DNA of 64,000 nt from NCBI GenBank assembly GCA_902523185.1, contig CABYYJ010000003.1, positions 41,190-105,189 of the forward strand, written 5' to 3'. Below the pieces are notes generated by a model. It worked only from the letters and a program-made list of their open reading frames with translations. It was not told where the DNA came from and did not search any database. Of this stretch, positions 1 to 9,642 are shown piece by piece. Source of the DNA: an uncultured Pelagibacteraceae bacterium. GTDB taxonomy: Bacteria; Pseudomonadota; Alphaproteobacteria; Pelagibacterales; Pelagibacteraceae. Made by a program: the position numbers and the translations under genes. The first letter of the stretch is position 1; every line of letters begins with the position of its first letter.

Positions 1-138
1 TTTAATAACTTTGTATACGAGGTTAACCCAAAATATAATGATAAATACCATATTCCCAACAATTTTGAGCAAATTTATGTTTTAGAAATTGATGGAATTA
101 AGATATATGAAATTTATAGAAGAATTAAATCCAAATGA
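1..138 (+). CDS. C-terminal end of an unidentified protein (5' partial)
   Basis: Frame 1 is open from the first base and ends at the TGA at 136-138, giving the last 45 residues of a gene that starts left of the window. The fragment reads as a small soluble domain with alternating hydrophobic residues and a basic tail (ends IYEIYRRIKSK). Its stop overlaps the next start as ATGA, so the two genes are probably co-translated. The tail loosely resembles the C-terminal soluble end of membrane glycosyltransferases, but this is a weak impression. I do not recognise the family. Confidence 0.55.
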   Translation, partial: FNNFVYEVNPKYNDKYHIPNNFEQIYVLEIDGIKIYEIYRRIKSK

Positions 139-410
139 AAATTTTTGTTTATAAAGTAGTTTTTTTAATGTTTTGTCTATTTTTGTTATTTAATTTTACT
201 ATTGGATATCAAGTGCGGAAAATTGAAGATAAAATTTTAAATATTAGCTCAAAAAATAAAATTGAAGAATTTAAGGTTAAACTAAAAAAAGAGATTAAAT
301 CGGGATTGAAAAAAGAAAATATTTTTCAAGATGATGAGAGAGAGTTAATCAGAGATTTTTTGCAAAAAATAATTTTAGAATTAGAGCTAGAAAAAATTCA
401 AGATAAATAA
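135..410 (+). CDS. Small single-pass membrane protein, unknown function
   Basis: A 91-residue protein. Residues about 5-25 form one strongly hydrophobic helix (VVFLMFCLFLLFNF), which could be a signal anchor or signal peptide. The rest is highly charged, Lys/Glu-rich and probably helical or coiled coil. It overlaps the upstream gene by four bases (ATGA) and ends 10 bases before asd. No conserved family is recognised. The topology (short cytoplasmic N-terminus, one membrane helix, charged tail) resembles small envelope or division-type proteins, but that is not evidence of function. Confidence 0.6.
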   Translation: MKIFVYKVVFLMFCLFLLFNFTIGYQVRKIEDKILNISSKNKIEEFKVKLKKEIKSGLKKENIFQDDERELIRDFLQKIILELELEKIQDK

Positions 411-420
411 ATAAAGTATA

Positions 421-1419
421 ATGAATATTGCAATAATTGGAGCATCAGGAAACGTAGGAAGAAAAACTATCGAAATTTTAGAAAAATCAAATTTTTCTAT
501 CGAGAAACTTTTTTTAGTTGCTTCAAAAAAGAGCGCTGGAAAAAAAATAAAATTTAGAAAGGAAGAAATAGAAATCGAAAATTTAGAAAATTATGATTTT
601 TCAAAAGCTCAAATAACTTTTTTCGCTGCTGGTAGCAAAATAGCAAAAGAGTGGGTACCAAAAGCTTCAAAAAAAACGATTGTAATTGATAATTCAAGTT
701 ATTTTCGAATGAATGACGATGTTCCATTAGTTGTTTCAGAAGTAAACCCTGAAGCTTTAGAAAACCATAAAAACATTATATCAAATCCAAATTGTTCAAC
801 AATGCAAATGGTCCTTACATTGAAACCGCTTCATGATGAATACACAATCAAAAGGGTTGTAGTTTCAACATACCAAGCAGTTTCGGGTGCTGGTAAACTT
901 CCCATGGATGAACTTTTTGAACAGACAAAGAATTTTTTAAATAAAAAAAAGATTGATTCCAAAAATTTTACAAAACAAATTGCCTTTAATGTTATACCAC
1001 ATATCGATATTTTCGGTAAAGATGGGTACACTAAAGAGGAACTTAAAATGACTAATGAAACTAAAAAAATTTTAGATAATAAAATCGACATCACAGCAAC
1101 TTGTGTAAGAGTTCCAGTGCGAACAGGCCATTCAGAGTCAATTAATATTGAGTTTAATAATAATTTCGATTTTGAAAATGTCGTAAAAATTTTAAAAAAT
1201 GCTCCAGGGTGTAAAGTTGTAGATGAAAGAAAAGATGGTGGATATATTACACCTGCTGAAGCAGAAGGCGATTATTTGACTTATATCTCAAGGATTAGAA
1301 AAGATAACTCAAATAACAAAGCAATTAATTTGTGGGTTGTATCCGATAATTTATTGAAAGGCGCGGCTTTAAATACTGTACAAATCGCACAGTGTTTAAT
1401 GAAAAAAAATTATCTTTAG
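421..1419 (+). CDS. asd: Aspartate-semialdehyde dehydrogenase
   Basis: Converts L-aspartyl-4-phosphate to L-aspartate-4-semialdehyde with NADPH, at the branch point to lysine/diaminopimelate, threonine and methionine. The 332 residues start with a Rossmann motif (GASGNVG, residues 7-13). The catalytic cysteine lies in SNPNCST (Cys125) and the catalytic histidine in RTGHSES (His237). Length is normal for the family. The ATG at 421 fits directly before the Rossmann strand. It lies 14 bases before sdhC, so it may be transcribed into the succinate dehydrogenase genes. Products feed lysA and metX, both in this window. Confidence 0.95.
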   Translation: MNIAIIGASGNVGRKTIEILEKSNFSIEKLFLVASKKSAGKKIKFRKEEIEIENLENYDFSKAQITFFAAGSKIAKEWVPKASKKTIVIDNSSYFRMNDDVPLVVSEVNPEALENHKNIISNPNCSTMQMVLTLKPLHDEYTIKRVVVSTYQAVSGAGKLPMDELFEQTKNFLNKKKIDSKNFTKQIAFNVIPHIDIFGKDGYTKEELKMTNETKKILDNKIDITATCVRVPVRTGHSESINIEFNNNFDFENVVKILKNAPGCKVVDERKDGGYITPAEAEGDYLTYISRIRKDNSNNKAINLWVVSDNLLKGAALNTVQIAQCLMKKNYL

Positions 1420-1433
1420 TCTATAAACAAGTT

Positions 1434-1820
1434 ATGGAAAATAAAAATAATCCTCTAAGTCCTCATTTGCAAATTTACAAGTGGCAGATTTCTTCTCTAT
1501 TGTCAATTACTCATAGAATTGTAGGAGTTATAAATATTTTTGCAGTAATTATTATATGTTTTTGGACAATATTCTTACTTCTGGGTCAAGAAAATTACTT
1601 TCCGATAGAGATTTTTTTAAACACTTTTTTTGGGAAGTTTATAGTTTTATCCCTCTGTTGGACATTTAGCTTTCATATTTTGAATGAGATAAGACATTTA
1701 ATGTGGGATATTGGATATGGTTTTGATTTAAAGATAGCAAATATAACTGGTTTTGCCACTCTGTTCGGATCTTTTATATTAACAATTTTACTTTATTTAA
1801 TCGGAAAAAACTTTTTTTAA
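1434..1820 (+). CDS. sdhC: Succinate dehydrogenase cytochrome b556 subunit
   Basis: Membrane anchor of complex II, binding haem b and ubiquinone. The 128 residues have three hydrophobic helices. The N-terminal SPHLQIYKW and SITHRIVG motifs are typical; Ser24 and Arg28 match the quinone-site residues of E. coli SdhC. HILNEIRHLMWD carries the haem ligand His81. The frame is open back to an ATG at 1392, inside asd, but the ATG at 1434 gives the family N-terminus and avoids a 28-base overlap, so I use it. sdhD follows after one base. Confidence 0.93.
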   Translation: MENKNNPLSPHLQIYKWQISSLLSITHRIVGVINIFAVIIICFWTIFLLLGQENYFPIEIFLNTFFGKFIVLSLCWTFSFHILNEIRHLMWDIGYGFDLKIANITGFATLFGSFILTILLYLIGKNFF

Positions 1821-1821
1821 C

Positions 1822-2148
1822 ATGCACGTATCTACAAAAAAGTGGTTATTTACTAAAGTTAGTTCAACGATCCTGATTCCGTTTAAAATCTGGTTTTTGC
1901 TTAATTTTGTATCGTTATATGATAAAGACTATTTAGAGATAGTTTCATTCTTTGCTGGCCAGCCATCAAAAATTTTATTTTCAATATTCATAATAATAGC
2001 CTTTTTTTTCTCTGCTTTGACTATAAGTGAGATTTTCGAGGACTATGTTAGAGACGAAAAAATCAAAAATGTCGCAAATAAAGCTTTAGTTTTTTTTGCT
2101 ATAATAATACCACTTTTAACAATTTTAGGACTTTATAATTTAAGGTAA
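1822..2148 (+). CDS. sdhD: Succinate dehydrogenase membrane anchor SdhD, atypical
   Basis: Second membrane anchor of complex II, assigned from its position between sdhC and sdhA, its 108-residue length, three hydrophobic helices and the EDYV motif (homologous to the Asp-Tyr at the quinone site). The N-terminal [14 protein letters not shown] matches the usual WxxQRxSAxALIPL region only loosely. The histidine that normally sits ten residues before EDYV and is the second axial haem b ligand is a Phe here, and the only His in the protein is residue 2. The stop overlaps the sdhA start (TAATG). Confidence 0.85.
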   Translation: MHVSTKKWLFTKVSSTILIPFKIWFLLNFVSLYDKDYLEIVSFFAGQPSKILFSIFIIIAFFFSALTISEIFEDYVRDEKIKNVANKALVFFAIIIPLLTILGLYNLR

Positions 2149-3923
2149 TGAGCGCATATAAAATTATTGAACATGAATACGATGTAGTTGTTCTGGGAGC
2201 CGGTGGATCTGGCTTAAGAGCAGCTGTAGGGTTATCGGAGTCTGGGTTGAAGACAGCATGTATTTCAAAAGTTTTTCCTACAAGAAGTCATACATCGGCG
2301 GCTCAAGGAGGTATTTCCGCAGCACTTGGAAATATGGGAGAAGACGATTGGCGTTGGCACATGTACGACACCGTTAAGGGCTCAGATTGGCTTGGAGATC
2401 AGGATGCAATTGAGTATTTATGTAAAGAAGCTCCAAGGGCAGTAATAGAACTTGAAAGGTACGGAGTTCCATTCAGTAGAACAGATGACGGAAAAATTTA
2501 TCAAAGGCCATTTGGAGGAATGACAAAAAATTATGGAAATGGAACGGCACAAAGAACTTGTGCGGCTGCAGATAGAACAGGCCATGCAATTTTACATACT
2601 CTTTACGGTCAAGCCTTAAAACAAAATACGGAATTTTTTATAGAATATTTTGCATTAGATTTAATAATGAAAAATGGAGAATGCAAAGGTGTTATTGCTT
2701 GGAATTTAACAGATGGTACAATACACAGATTTAGATCTCACATTACAATCATAGCGACTGGTGGATATGGAAAAGTTTATTATTCTGCAACATCTGCTCA
2801 CACCTGTACCGGAGACGGTAATGCAATGGTTTTGAGAGCTGGTTTACCTTTACAAGATATGGAATTTGTTCAGTTTCACCCTACTGGAATTTATGGGGTT
2901 GGATGTTTAATTACCGAAGGAGTAAGAGGTGAGGGAGGTTTTTTAGTAAACGGTAAAGGTGAAAGATTTATGGAAAGATATGCTCCAAACGCTAAGGATT
3001 TAGCTTCAAGAGATGTTGTAAGTAGGTCCATGGAGATGGAAATTAATGAAGGAAGAGGAGTCGGAAAGGACAAAGATCATATCAATCTTCATTTAGACCA
3101 CTTAGATAAAAAAGTTATAGAGGAAAGATTACCTGGAATTTCTGAAGCTGCAAAAACTTTTGCAAATGTGGATGTCAACAAAGAACCAATACCTGTTGTA
3201 CCTACTGTACATTACAACATGGGTGGAATCCCAACAAATTATAAAGCTGAAGTTTTAACCTTAAATGGATCAGAAAAAACTGTACCTGGATTAATGGCTA
3301 TAGGGGAGGCAGCATGTGTTTCCGTTCATGGAGCAAATCGACTAGGATCAAACTCATTAATTGACCTTGTTGTTTTTGGAAGAGCAGCTGCTAGGAGAGC
3401 TTCAGAACTAATAAAACCTGGAACTCCACACGAAGAAGTGTCAAAAACAGAGACAGACAAATGTTTGGATAGATTTGACAAAATAAGAAATTCAAAAGGA
3501 TCAACAAAAACATCTGAACTAAGATTAAAAATGCAGAAAACTATGCAATCAAAGTGTGCCGTTTTTAGAACAGAAAAAACTTTAAAAGAGGGTGTTGATC
3601 AAATTAGAAAACCATTTAATGCCATGGAAGATTTAAATGTAAAAGATAAATCTTTGTTATTTAATACTGATTTAGTAGAAACATTGGAGTTTGATAATTT
3701 AATTAGGCAAGCTTTGACAACAATGGACTCAGCTTATAGCAGAAAAGAAAGTAGAGGAGCACACGCGAGAGAGGACTTTGTTGAAAGAGATGATAAAAAT
3801 TTTATGAAACATACCTTAGCTTGGCAAAATGGTAACAAAGTTCAAATTAAATATAGAGATGTTCACTCTAGAACACTTACAAATGATGTACAATATTTTC
3901 CACCTAAAGAAAGAGTGTATTAA
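2148..3923 (+). CDS. sdhA: Succinate dehydrogenase flavoprotein subunit
   Basis: Catalytic subunit of complex II, oxidising succinate to fumarate. The 591 residues carry the FAD-binding GAGGSG near residue 17, the covalent-FAD histidine in [10 protein letters not shown] (His48), the active-site HPTGIYG region and [18 protein letters not shown]. Length matches alphaproteobacterial SdhA. Start and stop both overlap the neighbours as TAATG, so stoichiometric coupled translation of sdhD-sdhA-sdhB is likely. Nothing unusual was seen in the catalytic motifs. Confidence 0.97.
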   Translation: MSAYKIIEHEYDVVVLGAGGSGLRAAVGLSESGLKTACISKVFPTRSHTSAAQGGISAALGNMGEDDWRWHMYDTVKGSDWLGDQDAIEYLCKEAPRAVIELERYGVPFSRTDDGKIYQRPFGGMTKNYGNGTAQRTCAAADRTGHAILHTLYGQALKQNTEFFIEYFALDLIMKNGECKGVIAWNLTDGTIHRFRSHITIIATGGYGKVYYSATSAHTCTGDGNAMVLRAGLPLQDMEFVQFHPTGIYGVGCLITEGVRGEGGFLVNGKGERFMERYAPNAKDLASRDVVSRSMEMEINEGRGVGKDKDHINLHLDHLDKKVIEERLPGISEAAKTFANVDVNKEPIPVVPTVHYNMGGIPTNYKAEVLTLNGSEKTVPGLMAIGEAACVSVHGANRLGSNSLIDLVVFGRAAARRASELIKPGTPHEEVSKTETDKCLDRFDKIRNSKGSTKTSELRLKMQKTMQSKCAVFRTEKTLKEGVDQIRKPFNAMEDLNVKDKSLLFNTDLVETLEFDNLIRQALTTMDSAYSRKESRGAHAREDFVERDDKNFMKHTLAWQNGNKVQIKYRDVHSRTLTNDVQYFPPKERVY

Positions 3924-4699
3924 TGGTTCAATTTAATTTACCGCAAAACTCTAAGATAGAAGTTGGCGAGTATTTTAAAGACAGGACTAATTCAAAAAGT
4001 ATTAAAAAAGTAAACGTTTATAGGTGGGACCCTTCTACAGGAAAGAACCCAAGAGTAGACACTTTTGAGGTAGATATGGAAAATTGCGGTCCTAAAGTTT
4101 TAGATATTTTAATTAAAATAAAAAATGATTTAGATCCTTCGCTAACATTCAGAAGGTCATGTGCCCACGGTGTTTGTGGATCTTGTGCCATGAATATAGA
4201 CGGTGTAAATACTTTAGCATGTATAAAATCACATACCGATATTAATGGTGATCTAAATATTTATCCTTTACCTCATCTTAAAGTGGTGAAAGATCTAATT
4301 GGAGATCTAACGACTCTGTACAAACAATACGAATCCATCCAACCTTGGTTAAAAGTAGACCAGACTGGAGAGGAAAAAATAGAACTAAAACAATCACAAA
4401 AAGATAGAGAAAAATTAGATGGTTATTATGAGTGCATTCTATGTGCATGTTGTTCAACTTCCTGTCCAAGTTATTGGTGGAACGGTGATAAATATTTGGG
4501 ACCAGCGGTTTTACTCCAGGCTTATCGATGGATAAATGATAGTCGAGATGGAGACAAAAAAGAAAGATTAAAAAAAGTTGCAGATGAATTAAAATTATAT
4601 AGATGCCATACCATTATGAATTGTACAAATTCGTGCCCTAAAGGCCTCAATCCAGCCAAAGCAATTGGATCTATTAAAAAAATGCTTGCAACAAGTTAA
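3923..4699 (+). CDS. sdhB: Succinate dehydrogenase iron-sulfur subunit
   Basis: Carries electrons from the SdhA flavin to ubiquinone. The 258 residues show the [2Fe-2S] motif [10 protein letters not shown] plus a downstream Cys, the [4Fe-4S] motif [13 protein letters not shown], and the [3Fe-4S] motif [17 protein letters not shown]. The order and spacing are standard. Last gene of sdhCDAB; 23 bases separate it from mmsA, so the operon may continue. Confidence 0.97.
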   Translation: MVQFNLPQNSKIEVGEYFKDRTNSKSIKKVNVYRWDPSTGKNPRVDTFEVDMENCGPKVLDILIKIKNDLDPSLTFRRSCAHGVCGSCAMNIDGVNTLACIKSHTDINGDLNIYPLPHLKVVKDLIGDLTTLYKQYESIQPWLKVDQTGEEKIELKQSQKDREKLDGYYECILCACCSTSCPSYWWNGDKYLGPAVLLQAYRWINDSRDGDKKERLKKVADELKLYRCHTIMNCTNSCPKGLNPAKAIGSIKKMLATS

Positions 4700-4722
4700 A
4701 AGCTTATTTATTCAATTAGTTC

Positions 4723-6216
4723 ATGAAAACAATTCAACATTATGTTGGCGGCAAAATTTTTTCTGGGGACTCAAAGAGAACTGGTAAAGTTTTTAATCCT
4801 GCTACAGGTGAACAATCAGCGGTAGTTAAATTAGCTAGCACTAACGACGTAAATTTAGCAATAGAAAATGCTAAAAATGCCTTTGAGGCTTGGTCCAATA
4901 AACCTCCTCTACAAAGAGCAAGAGTAATGTTTAAATTTAAGGAACTTGTTGAGAAAAATTCTGACGAATTAACAAGAATTATAGTTTCTGAACACGGAAA
5001 AGTTTACGAGGATGCAAAAGGTTCACTTACAAGGGGATTAGAGGTAGTAGAATATGCTTGCGGTATACCTCAGATGCTTAAAGGTGAGTTCACAGAAAAT
5101 GTAGGCTCAAATGTAGATAGTTGGTCATTAAGACAACCTTTAGGAGTTTGTGCAGGTGTTACCCCATTTAATTTTCCTGCGATGGTTCCTATGTGGATGT
5201 TTCCTATGGCAATAGCCTGTGGAAATACATTTGTTCTAAAACCATCAGAAAAAGATCCGTCATGTTCTATTCGTTTAGCAGAACTTTTAAAAGATGCAGG
5301 TTTACCAGATGGAGTATTTAATGTAGTTAATGGTGATAAAGAGTCCGTTGATGCGCTGATTAATAGCAAAGATGTTGTAGCTATGAGTTTTGTTGGATCT
5401 ACTCCTATAGCAAAGTATATATATGAAAACTGTGCTAAAAACGAAAAAAGAGTTCAAGCTTTAGGTGGAGCAAAAAACCATTGTGTTGTAATGCCTGACT
5501 GTGATTTGGATCAAGCTGTAAATGGCTTAATGGGTGCTGCTTATGGATCTGCGGGAGAAAGATGTATGGCGCAATCAGTTGCGGTTGCGGTTGGTGGAAT
5601 TGGCGATAAATTAGTTAATGCCCTAGCAAAAAAAGTTGAGGCTCTAAAAATTGGCCCTGGGATGGATAAAGAATCTGAAATGGGCCCACTAGTTACAAAA
5701 ACTCATCTAGAAAAAGTAAAAAGTTATGTTGATATAGGTGTTAAAGAGGGCGCAAAATTGGTTGTAGATGGCAGAAAATTTAAAATTCAAGGTTATGAAA
5801 ATGGATATTACATGGGGGGCTGTTTATTTGATGAAGTTAAAAAAGAAATGAGAATATATAAAGAGGAGATATTTGGACCTGTTTTATCAGTAGTAAGAGC
5901 AAAAGATTTTGATGAAGCGATTAAGTTAGTAAATGACCATGAGTTTGGAAATGGTGTAAGTATATTTACAAGAGACGGGGACTCTGGTCGAACTTTTTCG
6001 AGTAAAGCTAAGATTGGAATGGTAGGAATTAATATACCAATTCCGGTGCCTATGGCTTTTCATAGCTTTGGGGGTTGGAAAAGGTCACTGTTTGGAGATC
6101 AACATATGCATGGTCCAGAGGGAGTAAGATTTTATACAAAATTAAAAACAGTTACATCTAGATGGCCATCAGGTTTAAGATCAGACCCAGAATTTGTTAT
6201 GCCTACAATGAAATAA
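4723..6216 (+). CDS. mmsA: CoA-acylating methylmalonate-semialdehyde dehydrogenase
   Basis: Aldehyde dehydrogenase superfamily. It converts methylmalonate semialdehyde (valine, thymine degradation) or malonate semialdehyde to propionyl-CoA or acetyl-CoA. The 497 residues show the family N-terminus (HYVGGKIFSG), GVTPFNFPAMVPMWM at about 145-159, and the active cysteine in GSAGERCMAQ (Cys281), the signature of the CoA-dependent MmsA branch rather than hydrolytic ALDHs. It sits between sdhB and mdh and abuts mdh with no spacer, linking it to the TCA genes. The substrate in this organism is not settled by the sequence. Confidence 0.92.
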   Translation: MKTIQHYVGGKIFSGDSKRTGKVFNPATGEQSAVVKLASTNDVNLAIENAKNAFEAWSNKPPLQRARVMFKFKELVEKNSDELTRIIVSEHGKVYEDAKGSLTRGLEVVEYACGIPQMLKGEFTENVGSNVDSWSLRQPLGVCAGVTPFNFPAMVPMWMFPMAIACGNTFVLKPSEKDPSCSIRLAELLKDAGLPDGVFNVVNGDKESVDALINSKDVVAMSFVGSTPIAKYIYENCAKNEKRVQALGGAKNHCVVMPDCDLDQAVNGLMGAAYGSAGERCMAQSVAVAVGGIGDKLVNALAKKVEALKIGPGMDKESEMGPLVTKTHLEKVKSYVDIGVKEGAKLVVDGRKFKIQGYENGYYMGGCLFDEVKKEMRIYKEEIFGPVLSVVRAKDFDEAIKLVNDHEFGNGVSIFTRDGDSGRTFSSKAKIGMVGINIPIPVPMAFHSFGGWKRSLFGDQHMHGPEGVRFYTKLKTVTSRWPSGLRSDPEFVMPTMK

Positions 6217-7188
6217 ATGAGTAAATATAATATGAGAAAAAAAATTACTTTAATTGGAGCTGGTCAAATTGGAGGAACTTTAGCGCATTTGATTGCTTTA
6301 AAGAAACTTGGAGACGTAGTTCTATTTGATGTTGCAGGTGGTGTAGCAAAAGGTAAAGCATTAGATATTGCTCAGTCATCTCCTGTAGAGGGTTTTAATA
6401 TAAGTTTAATAGGAACAGATAATTATGAAGATACAAAAAATTCTGATGTAATAATAATTACTGCAGGTGTTCCAAGAAAACCAGGTATGACAAGAGACGA
6501 TCTTTTAGGTATCAATTTAAAAATTATTAAAGAAGTGGCCGAAGGTATTAAGAAAACATCACCTAATGCATTTGTAATATGTATTACGAACCCTTTAGAT
6601 GTAATTGTGATGGCACTTCAGAAATATTCAGGTCTTCCTAAAAATAAAATCGTCGGCATGGCAGGAATTCTAGACTCCTCTAGATTTATTTACTTTCTTT
6701 CCCAAGAACTTGAAATTTCAACAGATAAAATTAAATCATTTGTGCTAGGTGGACACGGTGACACAATGGTTGCGATGCTAGATTCTACGGAAGTTGATGG
6801 AAAAAAAATTAGTCAACTTGTAGATGAAGGAAAAATAAGTAAAGCTAAACTGGACGAAATTGTAGAAAGAACAAAAAACGGTGGAGCAGAAATAGTGAAA
6901 TATTTAGAAAAAGGATCAGCTTATTACGCTCCCGCAGCATCAGGCGTTGAAATGGCTGAAAGTTATTTAAAAGATTTAAAAAAACAACTACCTTGTGCAG
7001 CGTATCTAAATGGAGAATATGGGGTTAATGATTTATATGTAGGCGTTCCAATAATTATTGGGTCTAAAGGAGTTGAAAGAGTAGTCGAGCTGAAATTATC
7101 TAAAAAAGAAAAACAAAATTTCGATCACTCAATTAAAGCAGTACAAGAACTTTTTAATTCCGCTAAGAAAATTGATCCGAGTTTATAA
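6217..7188 (+). CDS. mdh: Malate dehydrogenase (NAD, LDH-like type)
   Basis: Oxidises malate to oxaloacetate. The 323 residues have the NAD motif GAGQIGG (14-20), substrate arginines in [12 protein letters not shown] (Arg87, Arg93), ITNPLD, and the catalytic His180 in GGHGDTM. This is the LDH-like group usual in alphaproteobacteria. The ATG at 6217 directly follows the mmsA stop. A second ATG at 6232 (MRKKITLIG) gives an N-terminus closer to the family norm, so the true start is uncertain by five codons. It abuts the convergent methyltransferase with no room for a terminator. Confidence 0.95.
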   Translation: MSKYNMRKKITLIGAGQIGGTLAHLIALKKLGDVVLFDVAGGVAKGKALDIAQSSPVEGFNISLIGTDNYEDTKNSDVIIITAGVPRKPGMTRDDLLGINLKIIKEVAEGIKKTSPNAFVICITNPLDVIVMALQKYSGLPKNKIVGMAGILDSSRFIYFLSQELEISTDKIKSFVLGGHGDTMVAMLDSTEVDGKKISQLVDEGKISKAKLDEIVERTKNGGAEIVKYLEKGSAYYAPAASGVEMAESYLKDLKKQLPCAAYLNGEYGVNDLYVGVPIIIGSKGVERVVELKLSKKEKQNFDHSIKAVQELFNSAKKIDPSL

Positions 7189-7995
7189 TTAATTCTTTAT
7201 TAGAACTAATCTTCTTCCCATACAAAATAGATTAGGAAAAAACTTTATTAATATTTTATCTATCGAGTGAAGAATATTTAAAAAAAATCTGTTCATTGGA
7301 ATGCAAAAAGTTTTTGAGGTCACACCGCCAGAATTAAGGAAAATAAAACATTCTGTCAATTTTTCATATTCAATACTAAATAATTTACCTAAATTTTCGT
7401 CAAATTTTTTTTTATTATCAAAAATTAAGTGAGAAACGGCAACGTTTCCATGCCATGCATTGTTTACATCACTTTTAGCTTCGTCTTCATCCCAAACATC
7501 TAAAGTAAAATCATATCCCTCATGTTTCATTATAATTGTTACCAATTGAAAAACCACAGAAGCGTATGACTCGAAAACTATTAATTTTCCATTTTTTTTT
7601 AAAATTCTATTCATTTCTTTAAAAAATTTAATTGGAAAAGGTATATGATGTATCATATTAGATGCTATAACGTAATCGAAGCTTCCACTTTTAAAGCCAG
7701 TATTTTGTGCATCAATATTTTTAAAATCTAGATGTTCATCATCTCCCAAGTCAGTTAACTTTAAATTTTTATTTTTAATAAAATCTTTAATAAATCCTGC
7801 ACCAGATCCTACCTCGATACCTTGATCGGTATCCTTAATGAAATCATTCATCCATGTAAATCTTTTTTCAAGGAGAAATTTTACGTTTTGCGATTTTGAT
7901 GAATAGTATAGCTCACGTGCCTTTTTTGTGTTTGCAATAGAGCTCATTTTATTTTCTTCAGCTGAGAATTGAACCTTTTTACGAATTTTAAACAT
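7189..7995 (-). CDS. Class I SAM-dependent methyltransferase
   Basis: A 268-residue protein with methyltransferase motif I (GIEVGSGAGFIKDF, about residues 60-73), an acidic post-I region, and the motif IV region SFDYVIASNMIHHIPFPIKFF followed by LKKNGKLIVFE, as in Methyltransf_11 enzymes. The C-terminal third is hydrophobic or aromatic and may bind a lipid or sugar acceptor. The neighbours are a polytopic membrane protein and a GT2 glycosyltransferase, which suggests a surface-glycan or lipid modification role (inference). It is divergent from the next gene and convergent with mdh. The substrate is unknown. Confidence 0.8.
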   Translation of the reverse strand: MFKIRKKVQFSAEENKMSSIANTKKARELYYSSKSQNVKFLLEKRFTWMNDFIKDTDQGIEVGSGAGFIKDFIKNKNLKLTDLGDDEHLDFKNIDAQNTGFKSGSFDYVIASNMIHHIPFPIKFFKEMNRILKKNGKLIVFESYASVVFQLVTIIMKHEGYDFTLDVWDEDEAKSDVNNAWHGNVAVSHLIFDNKKKFDENLGKLFSIEYEKLTECFIFLNSGGVTSKTFCIPMNRFFLNILHSIDKILIKFFPNLFCMGRRLVLIKN

Positions 7996-8058
7996 TAGAT
8001 AATTATATCAATTTTAATTAGTAAATATTTAGCTTATACTATAATTTCATCTAAAAAT

Positions 8059-9633
8059 ATGTTTTTCAAAAGAGAAAAATTACACGTAGATCTTCCAATT
8101 CTAATAGCTGTTATAATCTATGCATATTTTATTAATTGGTATAGTGGAAATATAGGAGTACTTCCCATTGACTCATTTTCTTTTTTAGATAGCGGAAATA
8201 GTATTCTTCAAGGGCATTTACCTATAAGAGATTTTTGGGCTTTTACTGGTATAATTATTGACTACATACAGTCAATTTTTTTTTTGTTATTCGGCAATAG
8301 TTGGAATAGTTATTTAGCACACAGCTCATTTATGAATACTATTGCGACTACAAGCTTATTTTTTTTTCTAAAGGAATTTAATTTAAAGTTAAAATATGTA
8401 GTTTTATACTGTATTAGCTTTGCGACTCTTTGTTATCCAATATCTGGAACACCATTTCATTATATTCATGCATACATTTTTTCATTGATCTCCATATTTT
8501 GTATAATCATTGCTATTAAGAATAAAAATAAGTTTTTGTGGTTTTCACTGCCGTTTATTAGTTTATTTGCTTTCCTGTCAATGCAAACACCTACTGCATA
8601 TATTCTAATTATCTTTTTTTTCTTCTTGTTATACTATTTTTTAAAAAGTAAAGATTTTAAAAGTCTAAAATTTTTCTTTTATGGTGTTATATGTAGTTTG
8701 GTTTTATTTTTATTATTTATCATTTTGACACGCACTCCTTTAATAGATTTTTTTTACCAATATCTTTTATTCCCCATTTCTATTGGTGAAGCTAGAATGT
8801 CTAGCGACTCCTCTGCCTACGTTAGGCTTGTAGAACAATTAAATCTTAAAAGAATATTTGGTGAATTTAAATTTATACACATTTTCCTGCTACCTCTAAT
8901 TTTAATTTCATTGAAAAATCTAAGTAAAAATAGGCACATTGATACGCTTAATCTAATTATAATACTTTCCTGCTTGGCATTCTTTTTTAATCAATTATTA
9001 ACAGCAAATCAGATTTATATATTTAGCTTGATTCCCTTGTTAGCAGCTACATTACAAATAAATTTAAATTTTTTGAAAATCGACAGTAAATATTTCCTAA
9101 TCATTATTTTAATAGTTTTATTTACAACAACTAAGTATCATTTAAGATTTAACTTAGATAAAAAATTTCATGATTTAGAAAGTACTAATAAAGCAAAAGC
9201 TGTTAAAGCTAGCGAAATAAATAAAAACTTTAATAATTTAAAATGGATAAGTAGTTTTGATGATCCAGAAAATGAAATAAAAGTTATTAAAGCAGCAGTA
9301 GAAGTGATGACAGGAGATAACAGAAATAAAACACTGCTCACTCATTATCACTTCATGTCTCTTATCTCAGATCAAAAATTTAATATACTTAACCGCTGGT
9401 ATTTATGGAGTAATGATACACATCCTACGGAAAATCATAAATATTATAAATTTTATAGATCGTTTATAAATAAAAACTTAATAGAAAATAAAATTGAAGT
9501 AATCTATTTATTAGGTCAAAAAAACGAAATTAATTTTGAAAACGTAAAAAACTATTTCGAGGGGATTTGTTTTGAAAATAAAGTTATTATTTCACAGAGG
9601 TTTTCATCTCATAAAATTGTTGAGTGTAAATAA
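8059..9633 (+). CDS. Polytopic membrane protein, possible GT-C glycosyltransferase
   Basis: A 524-residue protein with about 9-11 hydrophobic helices over residues 10-370, followed by a soluble domain of about 150 residues. The first non-cytoplasmic loop holds acidic residues in a layout seen in GT-C sugar transferases (Asp38, Asp44, then LPIRDFW with Asp58). GT-C enzymes use polyprenyl-phosphate sugars, which would fit the adjacent GT2 enzyme that could make such a donor. Primary sequence resemblance is weak, and an O-antigen ligase or flippase-like role cannot be excluded. Probably transcribed alone from the 63-base divergent spacer. Confidence 0.6.
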   Translation: MFFKREKLHVDLPILIAVIIYAYFINWYSGNIGVLPIDSFSFLDSGNSILQGHLPIRDFWAFTGIIIDYIQSIFFLLFGNSWNSYLAHSSFMNTIATTSLFFFLKEFNLKLKYVVLYCISFATLCYPISGTPFHYIHAYIFSLISIFCIIIAIKNKNKFLWFSLPFISLFAFLSMQTPTAYILIIFFFFLLYYFLKSKDFKSLKFFFYGVICSLVLFLLFIILTRTPLIDFFYQYLLFPISIGEARMSSDSSAYVRLVEQLNLKRIFGEFKFIHIFLLPLILISLKNLSKNRHIDTLNLIIILSCLAFFFNQLLTANQIYIFSLIPLLAATLQINLNFLKIDSKYFLIIILIVLFTTTKYHLRFNLDKKFHDLESTNKAKAVKASEINKNFNNLKWISSFDDPENEIKVIKAAVEVMTGDNRNKTLLTHYHFMSLISDQKFNILNRWYLWSNDTHPTENHKYYKFYRSFINKNLIENKIEVIYLLGQKNEINFENVKNYFEGICFENKVIISQRFSSHKIVECK

Positions 9634-9642
9634 TTTTTAATA

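Noticed and set aside
831..1094. 87-residue open frame on the minus strand inside asd
   Set aside because: Fully inside a clear gene, no ribosome site, Ser/Leu/Val-rich shadow composition. Similar shadows in sucA, mmsA, the TRAP permease (54530-54925) and BASS genes were dropped for the same reason.
1392..1433. Longer start for sdhC at 1392
   Set aside because: It overlaps asd by 28 bases and adds residues (MFNEKKLSLVYKQV) without family similarity; the ATG at 1434 gives the standard N-terminus.
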